From an uncultured Collinsella sp. (GTDB taxonomy: Bacteria; Actinomycetota; Coriobacteriia; Coriobacteriales; Coriobacteriaceae), in assembly GCA_900550355.1 (NCBI GenBank), contig URRT01000042.1, positions 1 through 13,027 of the forward strand: a stretch of DNA of 13,027 bases, read 5' to 3'. Shown here in pieces: positions 6,739 to 12,732 of this stretch. The notes under the pieces are model-generated. The model was given only the letters and a program-made list of their open reading frames with translations. It ran no database searches and was not told the origin of the DNA. A program made the translations under genes and the position numbers. How positions within the stretch are numbered: position 1 is the first letter of the stretch; each line of letters opens with the position of its first letter.

Positions 6739-8055
6739 TTATCCTTCCCGCTCCAAATGGGAATCCTCCGATGCGCCTTCGCACGCTTGCATGACCTCGA
6801 TACCATGCGAGCGTGCGAAGGCGACGAGCTCTGCGTTGCGGGCGTTTATGGTGCCGAAGGCGGCGGGGCACACAATAAGGCGCGCACAGTGGACGAGGAG
6901 CTCTTTGGCGCGGGCTATGGTTTTATCCCCGATCGGCTCGAAGGCGCGCTCGGCCACGCATTCCGTCGCCAGGTCGCGCGCGAGCTCGCAGTCGATGTCC
7001 CCTTCGTGCAGAACGCCCGCGTAGAACGCCTTGCCCTGCCGGATGAGCTGGCGAAACACAGCCGACCCCGTACCTGCGCCGGCGATGACGAACGTGTGCG
7101 CATCACCGTGTGGGCGCCCAATTTCCACGCTGCCGAAGCGCTCGTTGAAGGTGCCATGCTGAAGGCCGTAGAGCTCGCCAATTGTCTCGCGCGTGAATAT
7201 GTTCTCGGGTGCGCCGGCGCGGAAGACCCGGCCGTCCTTCACGCAAATCACCTTGTCGGCGCTTTTCTGCGCGAGCTCGAGTTCGTGGATGGACATGATG
7301 ACAGCCACATTCCGCGATTTCGCAAGGTGGCGAAGTATTCGCAGCAGGTCGATCTGGTAGCGGATATCGAGATACGACGTGGGCTCGTCGAGCACGAGCA
7401 CACGCGGATCCTGCGCGATGGCGCGTGCGAGCATGACGCGCTGGCGTTGCCCATCGCTTATCTGCATGAAGTCGCGCTCGGCGAGCTCTTCCACATGTGC
7501 GGTTTTCATTGCCTCGTCGACCCGACTATGGTCGTCGGGCGAGAGTGTGCCCATTCGCCCGGTGTAGGGATGTCTTCCCGCCTCTACGATATCGCGGCAG
7601 GTGAGGAGCTCGGTCCGGGGGCGATCTGTCAGCATAACGGCAAGGTTCCTTGCGAACTCCGCCGTCTTCCATCGGGAAATCTCCCGTCCGTCGAGCTCGA
7701 CCGCGCCGGCAAGCGGTGCAAGATGGCGTGTGATGGTTTTCAAGATGGTCGACTTGCCCGAGCCGTTCGGCCCGATGAGCGCCACGACGTCGCCCGCGCG
7801 AACCTCCAGATCGACACCTTCGACTACGACCTTCTTGTCGTAGCCCGCCGACAGGTCGCTTATGCGGAAAAGCGGCGCTCCGTCAGCCTGCGTTTCGACC
7901 GGGGTTTCGAGGTTCGACTGCGCTCGGAGGAGGCGTTCCGCGCGCAGTTCCGCACGAGCCGAAAGTGCCTTCTGGCGCTTTCGTGCGAGCTCAGGACTGG
8001 CCAAGCATGGAATGTTCCCTCCGAGCGTTTTGGTCCGCGGCACGAATTCCCCCAT
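6739..8055 (-). CDS. ABC transporter ATPase (FepC/BtuD-type) with extra C-terminal domain
   Basis: 438 residues, far longer than the ~260 usual for this class. Residues 1-60 are a charged, Arg/Ala-rich extension. The ATPase core (about 62-300) has Walker A GPNGSGKS (95-102), signature ISDGQRQR (199-206), Walker B VLVLDEP (219-225), D-loop YLD (228-230) and the switch His in MSIHE. At the Q-loop, where Gln is usual, the sequence is MLTDRP (141-146); I recall similar variants in some FecE-like ATPases. Residues about 310-438 form a separate alpha/beta domain, starting FVIAGAGTGSAVFRQL and containing AGVLHEGDID and CPAAFGTINARNAELV, resembling a domain fused to some archaeal and clostridial cobalamin/iron-class ATPases. 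Powers the FecCD permease from the cytoplasmic side. Its ATG directly follows the permease stop with no gap. It is the last operon gene and no terminator is seen. Confidence 0.9.
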   Translation of the reverse strand: MGEFVPRTKTLGGNIPCLASPELARKRQKALSARAELRAERLLRAQSNLETPVETQADGAPLFRISDLSAGYDKKVVVEGVDLEVRAGDVVALIGPNGSGKSTILKTITRHLAPLAGAVELDGREISRWKTAEFARNLAVMLTDRPRTELLTCRDIVEAGRHPYTGRMGTLSPDDHSRVDEAMKTAHVEELAERDFMQISDGQRQRVMLARAIAQDPRVLVLDEPTSYLDIRYQIDLLRILRHLAKSRNVAVIMSIHELELAQKSADKVICVKDGRVFRAGAPENIFTRETIGELYGLQHGTFNERFGSVEIGRPHGDAHTFVIAGAGTGSAVFRQLIRQGKAFYAGVLHEGDIDCELARDLATECVAERAFEPIGDKTIARAKELLVHCARLIVCPAAFGTINARNAELVAFARSHGIEVMQACEGASEDSHLEREG

Positions 8056-9096
8056 CTACCTCACCCGCTTCTTCAACATGAGTGCAATAACCACCGGCGC
8101 GCCGAAGATGGCGGTGACGGCGCTGATGGAAAGCTCGACGGGGGAGAACAGCGTGCGCGCGATCAAATCGCAGCCCGCGCAGAAGATGGCGCCTCCCAAG
8201 AAGCACGCAGGAATCACGCGGATGGGCTTCGACGACTTCAACGCCGACTTCACGAGATGCGGAACCGCGATGCCTACGAACGACACCGGACCAGCGAACG
8301 CGGTCACGCAGGCAGAGAGCATGCTCGCTAGAAGGACGAGCACCACGCGGAAGCGTGCGACGTTCACGCCGACGCTTTTCGCGTAGGCTTCTCCCAGCTG
8401 GAAGGCGGAAAGGGGCTTCGATATCGCGAATACGCATGCGCTCACGGTGATCACCACGACCGCGATGACCGCGATGTCGTTCCAGCTCGAACCCGAGAAG
8501 CTACCCAAAGACCAGTTGTGCAGGTTCACGATGGACTGGTCGTCGGCGAAGGCGATGAGGAAGTTCGTCGCCGCCGAGCAGATGTATCCCACCATGACGC
8601 CCGCCACGATGAGCATGGCCATGGAACTTATGCGCCGTGCGATGAGGAGCACGAAGCCGATGGTGATAAGCGAGCCCAGAAACGCTGCGGCCACCATGGC
8701 CGGCGAGGACATGGCCTGGTTCGCGTCCAGAAGTGCGATCATCGTAAGCGCGACGACGAACTTTGCGCCCGAGGAGACGCCCAAGATGAACGGGTCGGCG
8801 ATGGGGTTGTTGAAAAACGTCTGCAGTAGGAACCCGGAAAGCGAAAGTGCCCCGCCGAGAAGCACGGCTGAAAGCACGCGCGGCAGGCGAATCTCCCAGA
8901 TGACCTGGCTTTCCATGGAATTGGCCGCGCCGCCCGAAAGGATGCCGGGGATGTGGTCTGCTGGCACGAGCACGCTCCCGATGCACAGGTTGGCCCCGAC
9001 GAGCACGATGAGGGCAACAGCGAGCAGCGCCGTCACGACGCGACACCGCGCGGCGCGCCCCGATTCGTCGTATGTCATGGAAAGTCGGCTTTTCAT
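8056..9096 (-). CDS. FecCD/BtuC-family ABC transporter permease
   Basis: 346-residue membrane protein, normal length for the iron-siderophore/heme/cobalamin permease family. One hydrophobic segment lies at about 20-42, then many more, as in the usual ten-helix fold. Family blocks are clear: LLGGALSLSGFLLQTFFNNPIADPFILGVSSGA near the N-terminal third, GPVSFVGIAVPHLVK (the coupling-helix region contacting the ATPase) and ELSISAVTAIFGAPVVIALML near the end. It forms the homodimeric channel for the substrate handed over by the preceding binding lipoprotein. The start is 4 bases after that gene's stop and the ATPase begins directly at its own stop, so translation is probably coupled. A second ATG at 9078 is possible; neither start has a strong, well-spaced ribosome site. 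Substrate specificity cannot be read from the sequence. Confidence 0.93.
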   Translation of the reverse strand: MKSRLSMTYDESGRAARCRVVTALLAVALIVLVGANLCIGSVLVPADHIPGILSGGAANSMESQVIWEIRLPRVLSAVLLGGALSLSGFLLQTFFNNPIADPFILGVSSGAKFVVALTMIALLDANQAMSSPAMVAAAFLGSLITIGFVLLIARRISSMAMLIVAGVMVGYICSAATNFLIAFADDQSIVNLHNWSLGSFSGSSWNDIAVIAVVVITVSACVFAISKPLSAFQLGEAYAKSVGVNVARFRVVLVLLASMLSACVTAFAGPVSFVGIAVPHLVKSALKSSKPIRVIPACFLGGAIFCAGCDLIARTLFSPVELSISAVTAIFGAPVVIALMLKKRVR

Positions 9097-9100
9097 GGTG

Positions 9101-10672
9101 CTAGCCGAGCTTCCTCAGATAATGGAAGTCGCTCGCGTCATCGCCGGTGAACGCCCCGTGCAGCTCGTCGATAATGTCGGCGGTAGAAGTCATCTGCTGG
9201 TACATGTCGGCGCTTGTGACCCAGACGTTGCCGTTCTTCACGGCTTTGAACTGCGACAATAGCGCGTTTTTGCCTACGAAGTCGTTCAAGGTGGCAACCG
9301 ATTCGTCGATGGTGCCGTTGTAGACGATGATGTCGGCATCCTTCGCCGTCGCGTAGAAGCGCTCCATTTCGAGCGTTACTGACGAACCTGACGTCGACGC
9401 CGTCTGCGCGTCATCGAGCGCGTAGCTGCCGCCTGCAAGCTCGATCATCTGCGCCACGTAGTCGCCCGCCCGCCTCGTGACGGCGGCCCCGTTCGAGTTA
9501 ATGTAGAAATACGCCACGGTTTTACCTGACGACGCGAGCCCCGACGTTTGCTCGACGCGGGCCTTCTGCTCGTTGAACAGGTGCGCGGCCTCGTCTTCCT
9601 TGTCGAACAGGACGCCGAAAAGCTTAATCCACTCGACGCGCCCGAGTGCTTCGGGCTCGCTCGACGACTGTTCGGTGAGCACGACGAGCCCGAGCTTCTG
9701 CAGCTTTTCCTTCACATCGGGCGTGTGGTTGATCATGGTGTTCTCGATGGCGAGCGTGCAGCCCGAGGCCGATATTCGCTCGTAGTCGGGCGCGCTGTAC
9801 TTGCCGCCGTAGGCGATCGCCCCACTTTCGAGCGCGCTTTTGAAGCGCGCGACCGAGCAATCGTCGGCCTTCGTGCCCGACATTAAGATATTGTCGTTCG
9901 CATCGAGCGCGTCGACCAGGCACATCGTTGCCGACGACACGAGGTACACCTTGTCGGCGGGGCGCCTTATGACCGCGATGTCGGAGCTCAACCCATCAGG
10001 TACCTTCGCATCTTGCGGCACCACGAGGAAGCGCTCCCCGTTCGAAACGCAGATAAGCCGCAGGCCGCCTTCGTACTCGTCGACAGTGAAGTGCTTGGCG
10101 TATTCAAGCTGAAGCGCCCCCGTCGGCTCCCAGCCGCAGCCCAAATCGGCGTTGTGGAAGTCGGCCGCGGCGCTTGAAGCCGTTACCGCAGGGGAACCGC
10201 CGCTTGCATCGTCGCCCGATTTCTCCTTCATGGTGGATGAGTCGAAGTAGAGCGTGTAGTCGATGGTGTGCGGCGTCGACATGGCGACGGTCTCGGCCGA
10301 CACGGCGATGTCCTCGTCGAGCGTGACGGGTATCTCGAATGTGGAGTTGCCGCCGTCGTTTACAGGCGCGTAGTCCACGCCTTCGACGGTCATTTTGTCG
10401 TAGTTCGAACTCGACCAGGTGATGGTCGCGGTGTAGGTGTCGCCATCCTTCACAATTGTGGTGGGTGAGGCGATGCTTGCGCGCCCTGACCCGCCGGAAA
10501 GCGAGACGCTCACAGTGTATTCCTGAGAGCCCGCCGTGCCACCGGTCGCGTTCGGGCTCGCACTGCACCCCGCGAAGGGAAGCGCGAGCAGGGCGACGAG
10601 AACGCAGGTGATCGCGCGCGCCGCGATGCTGCGGCGCTTCCTGCTTTCCTTCTTGGGAAGAATCGACCGCAT
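9101..10672 (-). CDS. ABC transporter substrate-binding lipoprotein with N-terminal NEAT-like domain
   Basis: 523 residues, long for the family. A basic N-terminus and hydrophobic stretch end at lipobox FAGC with Cys36, so it is a membrane-anchored surface lipoprotein. Residues about 51-149 form a predicted beta-rich domain: IVKDGDTYTATITW, SSSNYDKMTVEG (87-98), FEIPV and HTIDYTLYF (135-143). Order and spacing resemble NEAT heme-binding domains, and the same pattern occurs in the small lipoprotein encoded just upstream. After a Ser/Ala-rich linker, residues about 185-520 are a periplasmic-binding-protein fold of the FecB/BtuF class (CTLAIENTMINHTPDVKEKL, EALGRVEWIKLFGVLF, a C-terminal block ending in a long helix). 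Delivers substrate to the FecCD permease 4 bases downstream. The start at 10672 has no clear ribosome site and lies 4 bases after the previous stop, suggesting translational coupling. Confidence 0.88.
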   Translation of the reverse strand: MRSILPKKESRKRRSIAARAITCVLVALLALPFAGCSASPNATGGTAGSQEYTVSVSLSGGSGRASIASPTTIVKDGDTYTATITWSSSNYDKMTVEGVDYAPVNDGGNSTFEIPVTLDEDIAVSAETVAMSTPHTIDYTLYFDSSTMKEKSGDDASGGSPAVTASSAAADFHNADLGCGWEPTGALQLEYAKHFTVDEYEGGLRLICVSNGERFLVVPQDAKVPDGLSSDIAVIRRPADKVYLVSSATMCLVDALDANDNILMSGTKADDCSVARFKSALESGAIAYGGKYSAPDYERISASGCTLAIENTMINHTPDVKEKLQKLGLVVLTEQSSSEPEALGRVEWIKLFGVLFDKEDEAAHLFNEQKARVEQTSGLASSGKTVAYFYINSNGAAVTRRAGDYVAQMIELAGGSYALDDAQTASTSGSSVTLEMERFYATAKDADIIVYNGTIDESVATLNDFVGKNALLSQFKAVKNGNVWVTSADMYQQMTSTADIIDELHGAFTGDDASDFHYLRKLG

Positions 10673-10676
10673 GGCG

Positions 10677-11210
10677 TTACTTCAGCGCGTCGGCGCGCAG
10701 ATCGACGCCGGCGGATTCGAACACGAGCGTGCGGTCGTACCACTGCCCTTTTCTAATGCTCCACGCGGCGCAGGCGGTGTCCTCGTCGAGCGCTTCAACG
10801 GGTACGTCGTAGGTGTACTTGCCTTCCGCGTTTTCCACATAGGGGATGAAGTCGGCCTCGCTCGCGGCGGCAGCCTCGTCGCCCGTGCCCATGAAGAGCT
10901 TGCCGTAGCCCGTGCCGGAAAGTGTCATCACGCAGTGCATGGAGCCGTTTTCCACGATGAGCTGGGCGTCCACAATCCTGAACATGTTCGAGCTGGAATC
11001 TACGGTGATCGGATAGGTGCCGTCGGCCACCTTGTCGGCGGTGATGGGGGCAGCGCTTGCGCCCTCGGGCGCATCGGCCGCCTGTTCGGTCTTTTCCTGG
11101 GAATCGGCATCGCTTGCCTTTGCGCTGTCGATTGAATTTCCGCCGCAGCCGGCGAGCGAGAACGCGAAAAGCGCCGCCGACAAGGCGAAGGCGAGGGTTT
11201 TCTTCAACAT
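10677..11210 (-). CDS. Small lipoprotein with a single NEAT-like domain
   Basis: 177-residue predicted lipoprotein. Signal peptide 1-21 with lipobox LAGC (19-22), acylated Cys22. Residues about 25-60 are a low-complexity Ala/Glu/Asp/Ser linker, and 63-167 one beta-rich domain: GTYPITVDSSSNMFRI, IVENGSMHCVMTLSGTGYGKL (85-105), YTYDVPVEALDEDT and WYDRTLVFES. This lines up block by block with residues 51-149 of the substrate-binding protein that follows, so the two probably share a ligand or interact. A NEAT-like fold is inferred; the YxxxY heme-ligand pair of classical NEAT domains is not plainly present (Trp157-Tyr158 is at that place). ATG 11210 is chosen over the upstream 11270 because GAAAGGA (11219-11225) is 8 bases before it and the signal peptide begins there. 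Likely role: surface capture or relay of the transporter's substrate. Confidence 0.85.
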   Translation of the reverse strand: MLKKTLAFALSAALFAFSLAGCGGNSIDSAKASDADSQEKTEQAADAPEGASAAPITADKVADGTYPITVDSSSNMFRIVDAQLIVENGSMHCVMTLSGTGYGKLFMGTGDEAAAASEADFIPYVENAEGKYTYDVPVEALDEDTACAAWSIRKGQWYDRTLVFESAGVDLRADALK

Positions 11211-11265
11211 GGAGTGGTTCCTTTCAATCGCTTCGACCGCCCGCGCCGTGCGGTGGGGATGCGAA

Positions 11266-11338
11266 TGCAACGGGCATGCGCCGTCAGTCGGGGAAGGCGC
11301 ATGCCCGTTGCACGGGGACGCGACCGGCGCCCCCGTGC
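11266..11338 (-). other. Two overlapping hairpins between cbiK and the lipoprotein gene
   Basis: TGCAACGGGCATGCGCC (11266-11282) is followed after 13 bases by its exact reverse complement (11296-11312), a perfect 17-bp stem. A second perfect stem, GCACGGGG (11310-11317) with CCCCGTGC (11331-11338), also has a 13-nt loop and shares bases 11310-11312 with the first. In the operon's reading direction the second is met first, just after the cbiK stop. Neither is followed by a T-run on the minus strand. Likely roles are 3'-end protection of cbiK mRNA, RNA processing or partial attenuation, letting cbiK be expressed differently from the transporter genes; this is inference. Confidence 0.75.
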
Positions 11339-11347
11339 GCGGCGAGT

Positions 11348-12274
11348 TTACAGCTTGGCGATGGCGTCGTCCACGTGCGAGACGTAGATGTCATCGACCG
11401 CGGCGTTCTGTCCCAGACCCTGGAGCAGGCACGTCACTTCGAAGCCGGCGGCCACGAACTTCGCAGCCCAGCTGTCGGGGTCGGTCTCGTCTGCCATGTC
11501 GTTGTTCGCGTGGTCGCCCGCGACCACCATGAACGGCGCGAGCACGGCCTTCTTGTACCCTGCGGCGCTCGCGGCGGCGATAACATCCTCGCAGGTCGGT
11601 TCAGCCTCGACAGTGCCGACGAAGAACTGCGTCAAGCCCTCGTTCTTGAACACTTCCTGCATCTTGGCATAGTCGGCGTTGGAATCGGCTTCGGTGCCGT
11701 GGCCCATGAGGCACAGCGCCGTCTTGCCGTCGTCGAAGGACGCCATGTTCTCCTTAATGGCTGCGGCCACCTTCTTGTAGTCGTCGTCGGAGGTGAGCAG
11801 CGGGTCGCCGAGCGAGATCTTGTCGAACTTGTCGGCGTACTTGTCGAGCTCGTCTTTCACGTCGGCGTATTCCAGGCCAGCCATGAGATGCGTCGGCTGC
11901 ACGACGATTTCCTTCACGCCGTCTTCCACACAGCGGTCGAGCGCCTCGGTCATGTTGTCAATCGTGATGCCGTCGCGCTTCTTCAGCTTGTCGATGATGA
12001 TCTGCGCGGTGAAGGCGCGGCGGATGTCGTAGTCCTGCCAGTACTTCTCGCGGATAGCGTCTTCGATGGCGCCGATGGTGATGTGGCGCGAGTCGTTGTA
12101 GCTCGTGCCGAAGCTCGTGACGAGGATGACCGGCTTCACGGCCTTCTCCTTTTCACTCGATTTCTCGGAACTCGCGGAGGTGTTGGAGCAGCCCGCGAGC
12201 GCGAATCCGGCGAGCGCGACGGCTCCGGTTGCTGCGGCGCCCATGAAGCCGCGGCGTGACATCTGGTCGGACAT
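11348..12274 (-). CDS. cbiK: Exported sirohydrochlorin cobaltochelatase, CbiK family (Tat lipoprotein)
   Basis: 308-residue CbiK-type chelatase, which in the anaerobic B12 pathway inserts Co2+ into sirohydrochlorin. The core (47-308) begins VILVTSFGTSYNDSR and has VVQPTHLMAG (His129), LMGHGTE (His192) and the family block MVVAGDHANNDMA (His255); the two latter His match the metal-binding pair known in CbiK. Unusually, residues 1-29 are an export signal: SRRGFMG (6-12) is a twin-arginine motif and LAGC (26-29) a lipobox, so the protein is predicted to be folded inside, exported by Tat and anchored outside. An exported CbiK is known from Desulfovibrio vulgaris. ATG 12274 is chosen over 12361 because GAGGAAAGGA (12281-12290) precedes it and the signal starts there. 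First gene after the cobalamin riboswitch. Biosynthesis seems unlikely outside the cell; metal or tetrapyrrole capture is the alternative. Confidence 0.9.
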   Translation of the reverse strand: MSDQMSRRGFMGAAATGAVALAGFALAGCSNTSASSEKSSEKEKAVKPVILVTSFGTSYNDSRHITIGAIEDAIREKYWQDYDIRRAFTAQIIIDKLKKRDGITIDNMTEALDRCVEDGVKEIVVQPTHLMAGLEYADVKDELDKYADKFDKISLGDPLLTSDDDYKKVAAAIKENMASFDDGKTALCLMGHGTEADSNADYAKMQEVFKNEGLTQFFVGTVEAEPTCEDVIAAASAAGYKKAVLAPFMVVAGDHANNDMADETDPDSWAAKFVAAGFEVTCLLQGLGQNAAVDDIYVSHVDDAIAKL

Positions 12275-12335
12275 GGTTTTTCCTTTCCTCGGTTTGCCGG
12301 TCCCCCGGCGACAGTTGCTTGTCGGCACAAGCGAA

Positions 12336-12357
12336 AGAAAAGCGCACCCCTCGGGGT
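12336..12357 (-). terminator. Possible terminator hairpin of the riboswitch expression platform
   Basis: Read on the minus strand, ACCC-CGAG-GGGT (12357-12346) forms a short GC-rich hairpin followed by GCGC and the T-rich CTTTTCTTT (12342-12333). It lies between the aptamer and the cbiK start. The stem is short, so control by ribosome-site masking is also possible: GCCGG/CCGGC (12296-12309) forms a hairpin 6 bases before the cbiK ribosome site. Confidence 0.35.
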
Positions 12358-12374
12358 TCACAAGGAGCTAACGC

Positions 12375-12389
12375 CACGGCGATGCCGTG
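12375..12389 (-). other. Small hairpin just downstream of the riboswitch aptamer
   Basis: CACGGC (12375-12380) and GCCGTG (12384-12389) form a perfect 6-bp stem with a 3-nt loop. It directly follows the aptamer and may be part of the switching structure (anti- or pro-terminator). There is no T-run after it. Confidence 0.4.
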
Positions 12390-12392
12390 AGG

Positions 12393-12535
12393 AAAAGGCG
12401 AAGCAGTCTGGCTTGGGGCGCGAGGCGGTTCGCCCGCGCGTCCTATACAGTAATGTCCCTTGCCCAGGATTCCCACCTGGTTCCCTCCGCAAGCCAGCAC
12501 GGGCTGTGCAGGCGCCGCGCCGGTCATTTCCTTTT
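12393..12535 (-). promoter_or_regulatory. Cobalamin (adenosylcobalamin) riboswitch
   Basis: On the minus strand the conserved core reads GAGGGAA, then CCAGGTGGGAATCCTGG (12480-12464; a 5-bp stem around the conserved GGTGnnAATCC-type loop), then GGGACATTACTGT in the place of the usual CCCGCCACTGT, a GC-rich variable hairpin, and CCAAGCCAGACTGC as the 3' B12-box (about 12416-12402). AAAAGG (12535-12530) can pair with CCTTTT (12398-12393) to close the aptamer. It sits in the leader of the cbiK-transport operon, 30 bases past the predicted transcription start, so high cobalamin should shut the operon off. The ACATTACTG segment departs from the common CGCCACTG, so ligand preference may be shifted. 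Confidence 0.85.
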
Positions 12536-12569
12536 ATCCGATTGTCATATGCTCGTTGCCGAAACTTTT

Positions 12570-12580
12570 ACTATGATAGT
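12570..12580 (-). promoter_or_regulatory. Perfect palindrome over the operon promoter -10
   Basis: ACTAT-g-ATAGT (12570-12580) is a perfect inverted repeat that fully covers the -10 hexamer (12573-12578) of the cbiK operon promoter. It could be an operator adding a second layer of control, for example by metal, or chance in an AT-rich promoter core. Confidence 0.3.
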
Positions 12581-12601
12581 GGGCACTTGTGAACGTGTCA
12601 A
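12573..12601 (-). promoter_or_regulatory. Strong sigma-70-type promoter of the cbiK-transporter operon
   Basis: On the minus strand TTGACA (12601-12596) is a perfect -35, followed by exactly 17 bases and TATCAT (12578-12573) as -10. Transcription should start near 12566, about 30 bases before the riboswitch. This is the best promoter in the window. Confidence 0.8.
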
Positions 12602-12732
12602 AGCCAGGGCGGGCGGCATTGCGCCTCCTGCCTGTGTATTTGCGCCGATTGCCGCCGCAGGCGCCGTGTTTTGCCCGCTGCGCGAATGGCGGCGTAAACG
12701 GTTGCGATGAGAAACGGGAAGGGAAGGCTCGG

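Noticed and set aside
6592..8331. Long + strand open frame of 579 codons
   Set aside because: It runs antisense through the ABC ATPase, whose minus-strand reading has Walker A, signature and Walker B motifs. The + reading has no recognisable domain and is a GC-bias shadow.
12153..12527. Minus-strand open frame of 124 codons upstream of and overlapping cbiK
   Set aside because: It lies over the riboswitch aptamer and expression platform and then out of frame over the start of cbiK; composition and position fit RNA structure, not protein.
12387..12710. + strand open frame of 107 codons before cobM
   Set aside because: It overlaps the riboswitch and opposite promoter, has no ribosome site and no recognisable domain.
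12602..12732. Second cobalamin riboswitch for cobM
   Set aside because: No GGTGnnAATCC loop or B12-box sequence is present on the + strand here.
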